Assembly (NCBI RefSeq): GCF_000185385.1
Contig: NZ_GL622296.1
Coordinates: forward strand, 2,245,562 to 2,279,715
Origin: Lachnoanaerobaculum saburreum DSM 3986
Lineage (GTDB): Bacteria; Bacillota; Clostridia; Lachnospirales; Lachnospiraceae
Direction: 5' to 3'
Length of the DNA stretch: 34,154 nt
Shown here: positions 1 to 7,573 of the stretch, piece after piece
How the letters are laid out: each line of letters starts with the position of its first letter
Position numbering within the stretch: position 1 is the stretch's first letter
Translations under genes and position numbers: made by a program
Notes under the pieces: generated by a model
The model's input: the letters and a program-made list of their open reading frames with translations, nothing else
Told to the model about the DNA's origin: nothing
The model's database searches: none

Positions 1-25
1 TATTAAGTATATCATAATTATATAA

Positions 26-1150
26 TCATAATTTTGTTATCATATTTCGTAAGTAACAGATAAATCTGTCTACCGTCAGCAATCCTATAACAAACAGAAC
101 AAATTCATAAAAACTCCCGTCTTCAACCATACTCAAATAGTAGTATATAGGATCTAAATTTGTAATAAACCTAATTCCGAAAACTCTCACATCAAATATT
201 ACAGGTGCAAAAATAACCAAAAATAAAACAAGGGGAAAGATTAAGGCTTCCAATATTTCACTTCTTTTAAAACAATTTCTAAGTATATCGGTAATCAGTA
301 TAAATGAAGTCACAATCAGAAACATTGCACTTATCTCAATCAAAAGATCTTTTACCTGTCTTGTCAAAAACAAAGTCAAAAGCATTACCGTTGCCAGATT
401 GGTTGAAATACCTATACTGTAAACCGGTGCAATTACTCTCATAAGTTTCCTGTCAGTCATAGAAAAAAGTCCGTTTTTTTCATCACTCAAAAAATAGATA
501 TTGGCAGTCAAGCTGCCTACAAACAGCCATATACACATAAAACCCCTTATAGGATATGTTATATAGTCAAGTTCCTCGTAGGGACTCTTTCCGTTTACAC
601 CTTCAAACTTTATAAAATCATCCTCTATGTTTATATTGTTAAAATATTTATCAAGTATATCAGTATCACTTATATTGATTTTTTTCATATATTTTATATA
701 CTCACAGTGTGCAATATAAGGATACAGTACGGCATACAGCTTTTCTCTTGCGATACTGTTTATGGTAGAGTCATTGCCTTGAATTACCTCTATACTTTTA
801 TCTCCGATATCATCAAGTGAATCCGGAAGTACCCATATAATATCAAGCTTTCCTCTTTGCAGTTTTTTCTTTGCAAGCTGTTCGTCTTCATAAACTTCAA
901 AGTCAAGTACACTCTTCTCACTCTTAAGCTTATTTACAACCGCTCTTACATCACTGTTACTTAAATTACCTGCTACAATTCCGATATCAAGCAATCCCTT
1001 TTTTTGCTTGGATACAGACATTATACCAAGTACAAGCAAAGGCAATGATAAAAGCATTATGATAAACTCCGCCCTTTTTAAAAGTCTTTTGTTTAATGCT
1101 ATATACCATCTTTTTATTGTTCGGATATTATCTTTTATTTCGCAAAGCAT
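26..1150 (-). CDS. ABC-2 type transporter permease (second permease of the operon)
   Basis: Integral membrane subunit of an ABC transporter; substrate unknown. The 374-residue product has one N-terminal membrane segment (about residues 25-45), a roughly 150-residue polar extracytoplasmic stretch, then a block of about five hydrophobic segments to the C-terminus, which is the ABC-2 permease layout. The start at 1150 is preferred over an ATG-like start at 1183 because GGAGGGG lies just upstream of this ATG. The start lies inside the end of the preceding permease (23-base overlap), which indicates translational coupling. It is the last gene of a run with a zinc-ribbon protein, an ATPase and another permease. 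Export of a peptide, lipid or drug is possible, but nothing in the sequence decides it. Confidence 0.8.
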   Translation of the reverse strand: MLCEIKDNIRTIKRWYIALNKRLLKRAEFIIMLLSLPLLVLGIMSVSKQKKGLLDIGIVAGNLSNSDVRAVVNKLKSEKSVLDFEVYEDEQLAKKKLQRGKLDIIWVLPDSLDDIGDKSIEVIQGNDSTINSIAREKLYAVLYPYIAHCEYIKYMKKINISDTDILDKYFNNINIEDDFIKFEGVNGKSPYEELDYITYPIRGFMCIWLFVGSLTANIYFLSDEKNGLFSMTDRKLMRVIAPVYSIGISTNLATVMLLTLFLTRQVKDLLIEISAMFLIVTSFILITDILRNCFKRSEILEALIFPLVLFLVIFAPVIFDVRVFGIRFITNLDPIYYYLSMVEDGSFYEFVLFVIGLLTVDRFICYLRNMITKL

Positions 1151-1658
1151 ATACCCCTCCGATAAATAAGATACTGTATACAAGTATAATTATAAAGCAA
1201 AAAATATCTGCACTATATCCCATACCGTCACTAAGCACCTGTATTCCTGCACCTGAAGGCAAAAATATTGAAAGTTTCATTATAATATCAGGAAAAAAGC
1301 TTATAGGATATATACATCCTCCTATATACCCAAGTGAAATACCAAGTAACAGCTCTGTAAGTACAGCAACAATCCTTTTATATATTATCTCATATATAAA
1401 TAAGTGCATTGAGGCAAACATAACAGACAAAAAAACTATATCTTTACAATATTCAAATAAATTTACAGAATTATAATTCCCAGGTAAAATCGCACCTGTC
1501 AAAGCCATACCGCCTGTAAATATAAGCACTGTTAAAATTATATATAGGCTTATTACAAACATATCTGCAATAAGTGAATCACCGTATGAAAGCCCTCTTG
1601 ATTTCAATACTCTTAAAAGACTTTCATTTTTTTCTACAAAGCAGTCCTCCAAGTCCAA
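1128..1658 (-). CDS. ABC-2 permease, C-terminal part of a frameshifted gene
   Basis: This frame opens with a TTG and encodes about 176 residues with four to five hydrophobic segments. They correspond to the C-terminal membrane block of an ABC-2 permease, including an ending typical of the family (IFLPSGAG then a last membrane helix). It has no good start of its own. The residues VEKNESLLRVLKSRG continue naturally from the end of the upstream frame (1624-2319), which stops at a run of seven A (plus-strand T at 1627-1633). Removing one A would join the two frames into one protein of about 395 residues, similar in size and layout to the next permease. It is therefore probably the 3' half of a single gene broken by a one-base insertion or a sequencing error. 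Confidence 0.7.
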   Translation of the reverse strand: MDLEDCFVEKNESLLRVLKSRGLSYGDSLIADMFVISLYIILTVLIFTGGMALTGAILPGNYNSVNLFEYCKDIVFLSVMFASMHLFIYEIIYKRIVAVLTELLLGISLGYIGGCIYPISFFPDIIMKLSIFLPSGAGIQVLSDGMGYSADIFCFIIILVYSILFIGGVYALRNKR

Positions 1659-2319
1659 GCCCTGTAAGCATCATAAAAAGAACGCTCATACCGCAAATAT
1701 AATTATCCGTATCTGACAGTCCGCTAACTGTATCAATACTTTTTACATCATATATTTTTCCCCTGCTCATTACATTCTTTAAAAGCTCTATATTAAACTC
1801 GGTATTTGCCCTCTCTCTGTTATATACCTGCGGATGATCAATCAGATAATTATCCGTTGCATAGATTGCTCTTTCAGAGTTCACTAAAAGTGTTGAAAAA
1901 ACAGATGCAACCTCCTTTGACAAAGCACTTATCATACCTGCTCCCGAACTTATATATTCTACAGGTCTGTTCTCTCCTTTTTCAAGCGCTTCTATAAAAT
2001 CCTTATCTATTTTAAAATATCCTATTATCTCACCGGCTTTCAAAGATTTTTTTGCCGCAGTCTCGTCCATATTTATAAACTTTATTGAAAACCTTGAAGC
2101 ATCCATGTTATTTAGCATCTCCACTCCAAGCTTCATATATTTATTTTCAATACTCCCTACTATACCTACTCCTATCCTGCTTTGTGACTTACTTGTCGTA
2201 CCGATTTTCAAAGCAAAAATACCGCAAATACCTGCTATTGTCAAAAAATTAAATAAAAGAGCCATAGGAAGTACTTGAAACAATCTCTTTATTTGAATCA
2301 AAAGATAAGACTTAAACAT
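1624..2319 (-). CDS. ABC-2 permease, N-terminal part of a frameshifted gene
   Basis: The 231-residue product has an N-terminal membrane helix (about residues 15-37), a long extracytoplasmic domain, and a second helix near residues 205-227 after which it stops abruptly with LLCRKK. Full ABC-2 permeases have several further helices, and these are found in the +1 frame directly downstream (1128-1658). The ATG at 2319 directly abuts the stop codon of the ATPase gene. With the downstream frame it would make the first of two permeases in the operon. As it stands the product lacks most of its membrane domain and would not be expected to work alone. Confidence 0.75.
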   Translation of the reverse strand: MFKSYLLIQIKRLFQVLPMALLFNFLTIAGICGIFALKIGTTSKSQSRIGVGIVGSIENKYMKLGVEMLNNMDASRFSIKFINMDETAAKKSLKAGEIIGYFKIDKDFIEALEKGENRPVEYISSGAGMISALSKEVASVFSTLLVNSERAIYATDNYLIDHPQVYNRERANTEFNIELLKNVMSRGKIYDVKSIDTVSGLSDTDNYICGMSVLFMMLTGLGLGGLLCRKK

Positions 2320-3021
2320 CTAATCACCTATCAATTTTGCAAGATTTTTTATATTGCCGTCAAAGCGGTATTCATTAAGTACGCCATCCTTTAAAATATA
2401 ATGCCTGTCACATAGATTAAGCTCGCCTTCATCATGTGTTACAAGTATGACTATTCCTCCCATATCAGTAAATTTTTTTATATACTCATGTATTATCTCC
2501 TTTGCCACAATATCAAGTGCCGCACCGGGCTCATCCATAAGCAATATCTTTGAATGCTTCTTTACAGCACAGGCTATTGAAAGTCTCTTTTTCATACCCT
2601 CGCTTAAAGTAGATACTCTTTTGTTTATAAATTTTGTAATACCAAGTTCTTTTATTATTCCCTCTTTTGCACTCATATCCAAATATTTCCTGTCATGCCA
2701 AAGCAAAAGATTATCCTTGCCCGAAAGTTCCTCTATAAGAGGATTGCACTGAGGTATTATTCCTACAAGAAATCTTCTCCTTTTATCATCCTTTAAAAGA
2801 TCATAATCCTCACAGATAAACTCTCCTTCATCTGCATCAGTTATTCCTGCCAATATAGAGAGAATGGTAGTCTTTCCACTACCATTCCCTCCTAAAATCC
2901 CTATGCAACTGCCAAACTCTATATTAAGAGTTACTCCTTTCAGAATATCTCTTTTGCCGTATCTTTTCTTTAGTCCTACTATATCTATACTACTTGATTT
3001 CATCTTCCAACTCATCCACAT
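2320..3021 (-). CDS. ABC transporter ATP-binding protein
   Basis: Cytoplasmic nucleotide-binding subunit that powers the two neighbouring permeases. It has a Walker A motif GGNGSGKTT (about residues 44-52), a signature LSEGM followed by KKRLSIA, a Walker B ILLMDEPGAALD, and an H-loop ILVTHDE. The length of about 230 residues is usual for ABC-2 exporter ATPases. The first codons overlap the end of the zinc-ribbon gene. The start is uncertain: ATG codons at 3021, 3015 and 3003 are all in frame, and homology begins only at SSSIDIVGLKKRYG. The stop is immediately followed by the first permease, so the genes are co-translated. The substrate cannot be read from the sequence. Confidence 0.9.
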   Translation of the reverse strand: MWMSWKMKSSSIDIVGLKKRYGKRDILKGVTLNIEFGSCIGILGGNGSGKTTILSILAGITDADEGEFICEDYDLLKDDKRRRFLVGIIPQCNPLIEELSGKDNLLLWHDRKYLDMSAKEGIIKELGITKFINKRVSTLSEGMKKRLSIACAVKKHSKILLMDEPGAALDIVAKEIIHEYIKKFTDMGGIVILVTHDEGELNLCDRHYILKDGVLNEYRFDGNIKNLAKLIGD

Positions 3022-4639
3022 ACTCGCTTGGGACTCCCGCCTGCCTTAACCTGTCTGTGAGTTTGTCCTTATCAAAGCTTTGTCCGTACTCCTGTAAATC
3101 CGTATCTTCGGCAAAGTCAAGTTTCTTTCCGTCAAGCTCGTTCGGCTTTTTGAATTTGCCTGTTGCATCATCTATAGCAAATCTTAAAAGACTGTCGTCA
3201 TCTTTCATAAGACTTAAAATAACCGAGTTCTTATTTGTGTCCTCCTGTATAATTACACCTACACTGTAGTCCGCTATATCACTGTAGGTTACAGCCGCCA
3301 CATCAAAGTCCATATCCATATATCCGTTTTTCAACTTTTTAAAATCTATTCTGTTGACACCGATACTCAAAGTTTGTCCTGAATATGTAATATCAAAATC
3401 TCCGATCAAAACAGAGTTCTTTATCTTACCCCTACCTGTAAGACTTGCCGTATTATATCCGTCACTTATATTGATTTCAACCCCCAGCTTTGAGTTATTT
3501 ACAGGAGTCTTATACTCCATTATTGTCTGATTGTCTACAACCAATTCCTTTGCTACAACCTTCTTACCTGAAACCCATACACTGCACTCAAGGTCGTTAA
3601 ACTGTTCACTGTCGGCATATTCACGCTCAAGCTCTGCAATACTTTTGAATTCATCATATGCATCCTTACCTGATATTCCGTTATCCGATAATTTTCCGTA
3701 TGCATCTCCACAGTTTATAATCACTTCTTTGAGCTCGTCATCATCAAGTGCTTTATTAAGAATATCTTTTTTAATATCTTTTAATTTATCCTCCGATATA
3801 TGTGCTGTAAGTTTTGTAGCCTTTACTCTCACATCCTGTGCCTCTACACTGTCTGAAGACCTTTCTACATTATCTATATTTTCAAGAAAAATCTTTGTAT
3901 ACTTATCCGTAATCTTTTTGAGCTTGGCTGAATCGGGAAGAGCCTCTGCAAACATAGCATTCATACCCAATGTTTCAAAAGCATTGAATCTTCCCATATG
4001 TCCGATATTTCCGGATAATTTATTTGTATCAAATGTAAGTACATTATCTGAGAATTCAGGTAATTTTACCTGCATATTTTTATCACTCATATATGCATCT
4101 ATCTTAAAAAGATTCTTTTTATTCAACTTCATATTCAACTCGATATCCATATCATCCAGTGTAATATTTCCGTTGTATTCTATTTGTGCACTGTCAAACC
4201 AATTGATATCATCCATAGAATATGGTAACTCAGATGTTAAAAAATCCTTTCCCTTATCAGACAGCTCCAAACTCATAATACCGTTTGTATTGTATCCGTC
4301 TTTGTATGATTTGTATCTTTCCTTCATTCTGTCTATAGACTTTCCGACATAACCTATTACAGAATCGGACTCTTTTTGTATCGCAGCCTTAAACTGATCT
4401 TTAGGTGAAGTAAATATACTCTTTACAACACCTGCTCCCGCAAATACGGCTCCTGCAACTGCAACTGCCGCCAAAACTCCGACTGTTAAAGCTACAGGTT
4501 TCTTTTTCTTCTTTGTTCCTTCATCATATCCGTCAAAAGCACTTTCACCTGCCGGCTTATAATCAGGGTTCTTTTCTCCGCAATTTGCACAGAACATCTC
4601 ATCAGGTTCTAAATGTGCATTACATTTTTTGCAATTCAT
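2990..4639 (-). CDS. zinc-ribbon, membrane-anchored protein of unknown function
   Basis: The N-terminus holds a zinc ribbon with two CxxC pairs (CKKC at residues 3-6 and CANC near 17-20). A lysine stretch and one hydrophobic helix follow (about residues 47-67, rich in Val and Ala), then a 480-residue extracytoplasmic region. This region is polar, beta-prone and rich in Asp and Lys. The short ribbon should face the cytoplasm. The start is set at 4639, where GGGAGGA precedes ATG; a TTG at 4654 would read through that site. The gene heads the ABC transporter operon and overlaps the ATPase start, so it may be an accessory or sensing subunit of that transporter. This is inference from position only. 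I do not recognise the extracellular domain. Confidence 0.8.
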   Translation of the reverse strand: MNCKKCNAHLEPDEMFCANCGEKNPDYKPAGESAFDGYDEGTKKKKKPVALTVGVLAAVAVAGAVFAGAGVVKSIFTSPKDQFKAAIQKESDSVIGYVGKSIDRMKERYKSYKDGYNTNGIMSLELSDKGKDFLTSELPYSMDDINWFDSAQIEYNGNITLDDMDIELNMKLNKKNLFKIDAYMSDKNMQVKLPEFSDNVLTFDTNKLSGNIGHMGRFNAFETLGMNAMFAEALPDSAKLKKITDKYTKIFLENIDNVERSSDSVEAQDVRVKATKLTAHISEDKLKDIKKDILNKALDDDELKEVIINCGDAYGKLSDNGISGKDAYDEFKSIAELEREYADSEQFNDLECSVWVSGKKVVAKELVVDNQTIMEYKTPVNNSKLGVEINISDGYNTASLTGRGKIKNSVLIGDFDITYSGQTLSIGVNRIDFKKLKNGYMDMDFDVAAVTYSDIADYSVGVIIQEDTNKNSVILSLMKDDDSLLRFAIDDATGKFKKPNELDGKKLDFAEDTDLQEYGQSFDKDKLTDRLRQAGVPSEYVDELEDEIK

Positions 4640-4692
4640 AAAATATCCTCCCAAAATCTCTATGAATAATAAAATACTTGTATATTTATTTT

Positions 4693-4721
4693 ACTATATT
4701 TTATATCTTTTTTCATTACAA
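4693..4721 (-). promoter_or_regulatory. putative sigma-A promoter of the zinc-ribbon/ABC operon
   Basis: On the minus strand TTGTAA (4716-4721) and TATAGT (4693-4698) are separated by 17 bases, about 55 bases upstream of the start codon at 4639. The surrounding DNA is very A+T-rich, so other boxes are possible. Confidence 0.5.
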
Positions 4722-4740
4722 ATCGTATTTTATCAGATAT

Positions 4741-4771
4741 AAAAAGAACCTTCGGCAAATAACCAAAGGTT
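4741..4771 (-). terminator. terminator downstream of metQ
   Basis: An inverted repeat (AACCTTCGG at 4747-4755 with CCAAAGGTT at 4763-4771, one mismatch, 7-base loop) is followed on the minus strand by CTTTTT. On the plus strand it is followed by a run of T as well, so it could work in both directions. It closes the metQ transcript before the promoter of the ABC operon. Confidence 0.65.
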
Positions 4772-4777
4772 TTTTTA

Positions 4778-4876
4778 TTAAAATCCGAATCCCTCCGCTA
4801 TAGCTTTGGTGTCTGCATTCACCCATTTGTTTATCAAATCAGAGGTCAAGGCGGACAAGCATATCGGATAATGCCC
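4778..4876 (-). pseudogene. possible C-terminal gene remnant after metQ
   Basis: Between the metQ stop and its terminator a 32-codon open stretch reads as plausible protein (it contains LTSDLINKWVNADTKAIAEG) and ends in TAA just before the hairpin. It has no start codon of its own: the frame is closed upstream by TGA two codons after metQ ends. It looks like the tail of a lost gene, but composition is the only support. Confidence 0.3.
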
Positions 4877-4883
4877 TCATAGA

Positions 4884-5765
4884 TTAGAACATCGGTACAA
4901 CCGCTCCATTGTACTTGGTTTCTATAAATTTCTTTACAGTATCACTCTCAAGCGCCTTTATAAGTGCAAGTATTGCATCGGACTTCTCATCTCCCTCTCT
5001 TACAGCAATAATATTTGCATATGTTGTAGCTGCAATTGACTTTGAATCTTCGATTGCAAGTGCATCACTTACCTTAAGTCCGGCCTGTATTGCGTAGTTA
5101 CCGTTTATAACAGCTATATCAACATCACCAAGTGTTCTTGCAACCTGTGCGGCTTCAATCTCCTGAATATCAAGATTCTTAGGATTCTCTACAATATCCT
5201 GCTTCGTAGCATTGATTCCTACACCCTCTTTTAATTTAAGAAGTCCGTTTGCCTCAAGTAAAAGCAAGGCTCTTGCCTCATTTGTAGCATCATTTGGTAC
5301 TGAAACCTTAGCACCGTCCTTAAGTGCATCAAGTGTGGCAGTCTTTCCTGCATAGATACCGAAAGGCTCATAGTGGATTGCACCGGCTGAAACTAAAGTT
5401 GTATTATGCTCTTTGTTGAAGTTTTCAAGGTATGGATAATGCTGGAAGTAATTTGCATCAAGTTCCTTTGAATCAAGTGCTACATTCGGCTGAATATAGT
5501 CATTGTACTCAACAATTTTAAGGTCATATCCCTCTTCTTTTAAAACCGGCTTCGCAGCCTCAAGTATCTCGGCATGCGGTGCAGGAGATGCTCCGACAGT
5601 GATTGTCTTTAACTCTTTGCTTGCAGATGCACTCTCACTTGATGACTCGCCTACACTCTCACTTGTACTTTCGCTTGAAGTTGTTGTATCTGCCGCCTTC
5701 TTTCCACATCCTGCCAAAACAAGCAGTGATGTCAAACCTAATGCCAATAATATTCTTTTCTTCAT
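4884..5765 (-). CDS. metQ: methionine ABC transporter substrate-binding lipoprotein MetQ
   Basis: Surface lipoprotein of the NlpA/MetQ family that captures D/L-methionine and passes it to MetI/MetN. The 293-residue product has a lipoprotein signal peptide ending in the lipobox LAGC (Cys about residue 20). A Ser/Thr/Glu-rich tether (about 26-50) and a full NlpA domain follow. Family signatures include TVGASPAPHAEIL, DANYFQHYPYL, and an ending KYNGAVVPMF. It is the last gene after metN and metI, but a 104-base gap with its own promoter separates it from metI, so the binding protein can be made in excess over the membrane complex. GGAGGAGA precedes the ATG. MetQ paralogues can bind other ligands, but the context supports methionine. 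Confidence 0.93.
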   Translation of the reverse strand: MKKRILLALGLTSLLVLAGCGKKAADTTTSSESTSESVGESSSESASASKELKTITVGASPAPHAEILEAAKPVLKEEGYDLKIVEYNDYIQPNVALDSKELDANYFQHYPYLENFNKEHNTTLVSAGAIHYEPFGIYAGKTATLDALKDGAKVSVPNDATNEARALLLLEANGLLKLKEGVGINATKQDIVENPKNLDIQEIEAAQVARTLGDVDIAVINGNYAIQAGLKVSDALAIEDSKSIAATTYANIIAVREGDEKSDAILALIKALESDTVKKFIETKYNGAVVPMF

Positions 5766-5798
5766 ATATATTCTCCTCCGTTATTTTCTTATATACAA

Positions 5799-5827
5799 TG
5801 TATAGACTAAAAACAATATTCTGTCAA
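5799..5827 (-). promoter_or_regulatory. putative sigma-A promoter of metQ
   Basis: A consensus TTGACA (5822-5827) and TATACA (5799-5804) are spaced by exactly 17 bases on the minus strand, 33 bases upstream of the metQ ATG, with GGAGGAG between. No SAM riboswitch or T-box fold is visible in this short leader. Confidence 0.75.
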
Positions 5828-5869
5828 TCCCTTATACTCGGTATGTTTATAGTCTTTTCTTATAACCTG

Positions 5870-6517
5870 TTATTTTACTCTCTTATCACAGCGTTTTGAG
5901 CTTCTCATAAATATTTCCTGTATTATCTGTACAAGTATAACCAAAATAGCTACAGTGATAAACATAATATCAGTCTGATATCTGTAGTAACCGTAGTTGA
6001 TGGCAATAGTACCGAGGCCTCCTCCGCCTGTAAATCCCGCCATTGCGGAATATCCTAAAATAGTAGTCACCGATATAGCCGCACCTACCAAAAGTGAAGG
6101 TCTTGATTCAGGCAAAAGCACCTTAAATATAATTTGCATATTGCTTGCACCCATAGACTTTGCAGCCTCAATTACTCCTGCATCAACTTCTTTTAGCGAA
6201 GACTCCACCATTCTGGCAATATACGGTGCAGCCGCAATCACAAGAGGCGGAATAACCGCAACAGGTCCTATAGAAGTACCTACCATCAGTCTTGTAAGCG
6301 GTATAACCATAATAAGTAAAATCATAAAAGGTACAGACCTTATCAAGTTTATGACAGAACCCAGTACACCGTTCAGTACAGGCATAGGCTTGATACCGTT
6401 TGTGTCACTGACCACCAAAATAACTCCAAGCGGAATACCTATCACATATGAAAAGAATGAAGAGGCGGCAGTCATCAGCAAAGTCTCATACAAACCTGTC
6501 AAAATCATTGAAACCAT
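5870..6517 (-). CDS. metI: methionine ABC transporter permease MetI
   Basis: Membrane subunit of the methionine importer. The 215-residue product has five hydrophobic segments and the EAA coupling loop (VEAGVIEAAKSMGAS-like: residues DAGVIEAAKSMGAS, about 140-153) that docks on the ATPase. The start is ATG at 6517, reading MVSMILTG, because AGAAAGGAG lies directly upstream within the last codons of metN. A longer frame starting at 6541 would lack a binding site. The gap to metN is one base, so the two are co-translated. Confidence 0.92.
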   Translation of the reverse strand: MVSMILTGLYETLLMTAASSFFSYVIGIPLGVILVVSDTNGIKPMPVLNGVLGSVINLIRSVPFMILLIMVIPLTRLMVGTSIGPVAVIPPLVIAAAPYIARMVESSLKEVDAGVIEAAKSMGASNMQIIFKVLLPESRPSLLVGAAISVTTILGYSAMAGFTGGGGLGTIAINYGYYRYQTDIMFITVAILVILVQIIQEIFMRSSKRCDKRVK

Positions 6518-6518
6518 A

Positions 6519-7565
6519 CTAATACTCCTTTCTCTTTTCAAGACTTATTTTTTCATTATCCTTATCGGGAAAATCAATTTCATGGTATTTTATCTTTATT
6601 CCGTCCAAATATCTCTTTGCCCTTTGAGCTTCTTCTTCACCCGATATTTGAATAATCATATGTCCGTATGCACTGCCGCCGATATCCTTAGTCTGTGCAT
6701 ACAGTATATTTACAGGAATACCACAGGATAAAATCATATTTGAAAGCACAGGCTCAAATGAACTTCTGCCGTCAAACTCAATTCTAAGCTTAACCCCTGA
6801 GACTATTTCCCTTCTCTCTATTACATCACCAAGTATCAGCTTCTTTCCTATATCAGACTGCGGATTGGCAAATATATCTTCAACCTTGCCGACCTCTGCA
6901 ATCTTACTGTTTTCAATAATTGCCACCTTGTCACAGATACTTTCAATAACCTTCATCTCATGAGTAATTACTATTACGGTAATCCCCATCTTTTTATTGA
7001 TATCCTTTATAAGCTCTAAAATCTGCCCTGTAGTATTGGGGTCAAGTGCTGAGGTGGCTTCATCACATAATAATAACTTCGGATTTGTGGCAATCGCCCT
7101 TGCAATCGCTACCCTTTGCTTTTGCCCTCCTGAGAGTTGTGCAGGATATGCCTTTTCCCTGTTTGAAAGACCTACAAGGCTTAACAACTCCTTTGCTCTT
7201 TGCCTTGCCTTAGCCTTTGACACTCCGCTTATTTCTAAAGGAAAGCAGACATTATCCAAGATATTTCTCTGTGAAAGCAGATTAAACTGTTGGAATATCA
7301 TGCCCATATCTCTTCTGACTCTTCTTATCTGAAGTTCACTCATACTCTTAAGAGCTTTACCCTCAAAGAAAACATCTCCTTCAGTAGGTATCTCAAGATA
7401 ATTGATACATCTTACAAGTGTAGACTTTCCTGCACCTGAAAGACCTATTATTCCGAATATCTCGCCTCTGCCGACATCCAGATTGATATTATCAAGAGCT
7501 TTGACATCGCCGTTCTTTGTATGAAAGACCTTGCCCATGCTCTTTAAACTTACAATAACATCCAT
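6519..7565 (-). CDS. metN: methionine ABC transporter ATP-binding protein MetN
   Basis: ATPase of the MetNIQ methionine importer. In the 348-residue product Walker A is GLSGAGKST (41-49), the signature is LSGGQKQR (144-151), Walker B is LLLCDEATSALD (164-175) and the H-loop is THEM (201-204). The C-terminal part (about 260-340) corresponds to the ACT-like NIL regulatory domain, which in known MetN proteins binds methionine and shuts down transport. The start at 7565 follows AAGGGGG; a GTG at 7583 would lie inside the dipeptidase gene. The stop of the dipeptidase is 8 bases upstream. Pairing with a peptidase suggests a unit for amino-acid supply (inference). Confidence 0.94.
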   Translation of the reverse strand: MDVIVSLKSMGKVFHTKNGDVKALDNINLDVGRGEIFGIIGLSGAGKSTLVRCINYLEIPTEGDVFFEGKALKSMSELQIRRVRRDMGMIFQQFNLLSQRNILDNVCFPLEISGVSKAKARQRAKELLSLVGLSNREKAYPAQLSGGQKQRVAIARAIATNPKLLLCDEATSALDPNTTGQILELIKDINKKMGITVIVITHEMKVIESICDKVAIIENSKIAEVGKVEDIFANPQSDIGKKLILGDVIERREIVSGVKLRIEFDGRSSFEPVLSNMILSCGIPVNILYAQTKDIGGSAYGHMIIQISGEEEAQRAKRYLDGIKIKYHEIDFPDKDNEKISLEKRKEY

Positions 7566-7573
7566 ATGCCCCC

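Noticed and set aside
1624-1640. Programmed -1 ribosomal frameshift at the A7 run
   Set aside because: The downstream half is in the +1 (or -2) frame relative to the upstream half, so a -1 slip would not join them. A one-base indel is simpler.
3531-4352. Long plus-strand open frame (273 codons) opposite the zinc-ribbon gene
   Set aside because: It has Ser/Leu/Phe-rich shadow composition, no ribosome binding site, and lies wholly opposite a gene with clear domains and start.
5766-5869. SAM riboswitch or T-box leader before metQ
   Set aside because: The leader from the predicted start site to the ATG is only about 25 bases and shows no such fold.
5997-6731. Plus-strand open frame of 244 codons opposite metI and metN
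   Set aside because: Antisense to two certain genes with diagnostic motifs; composition is that of a complementary-strand shadow.
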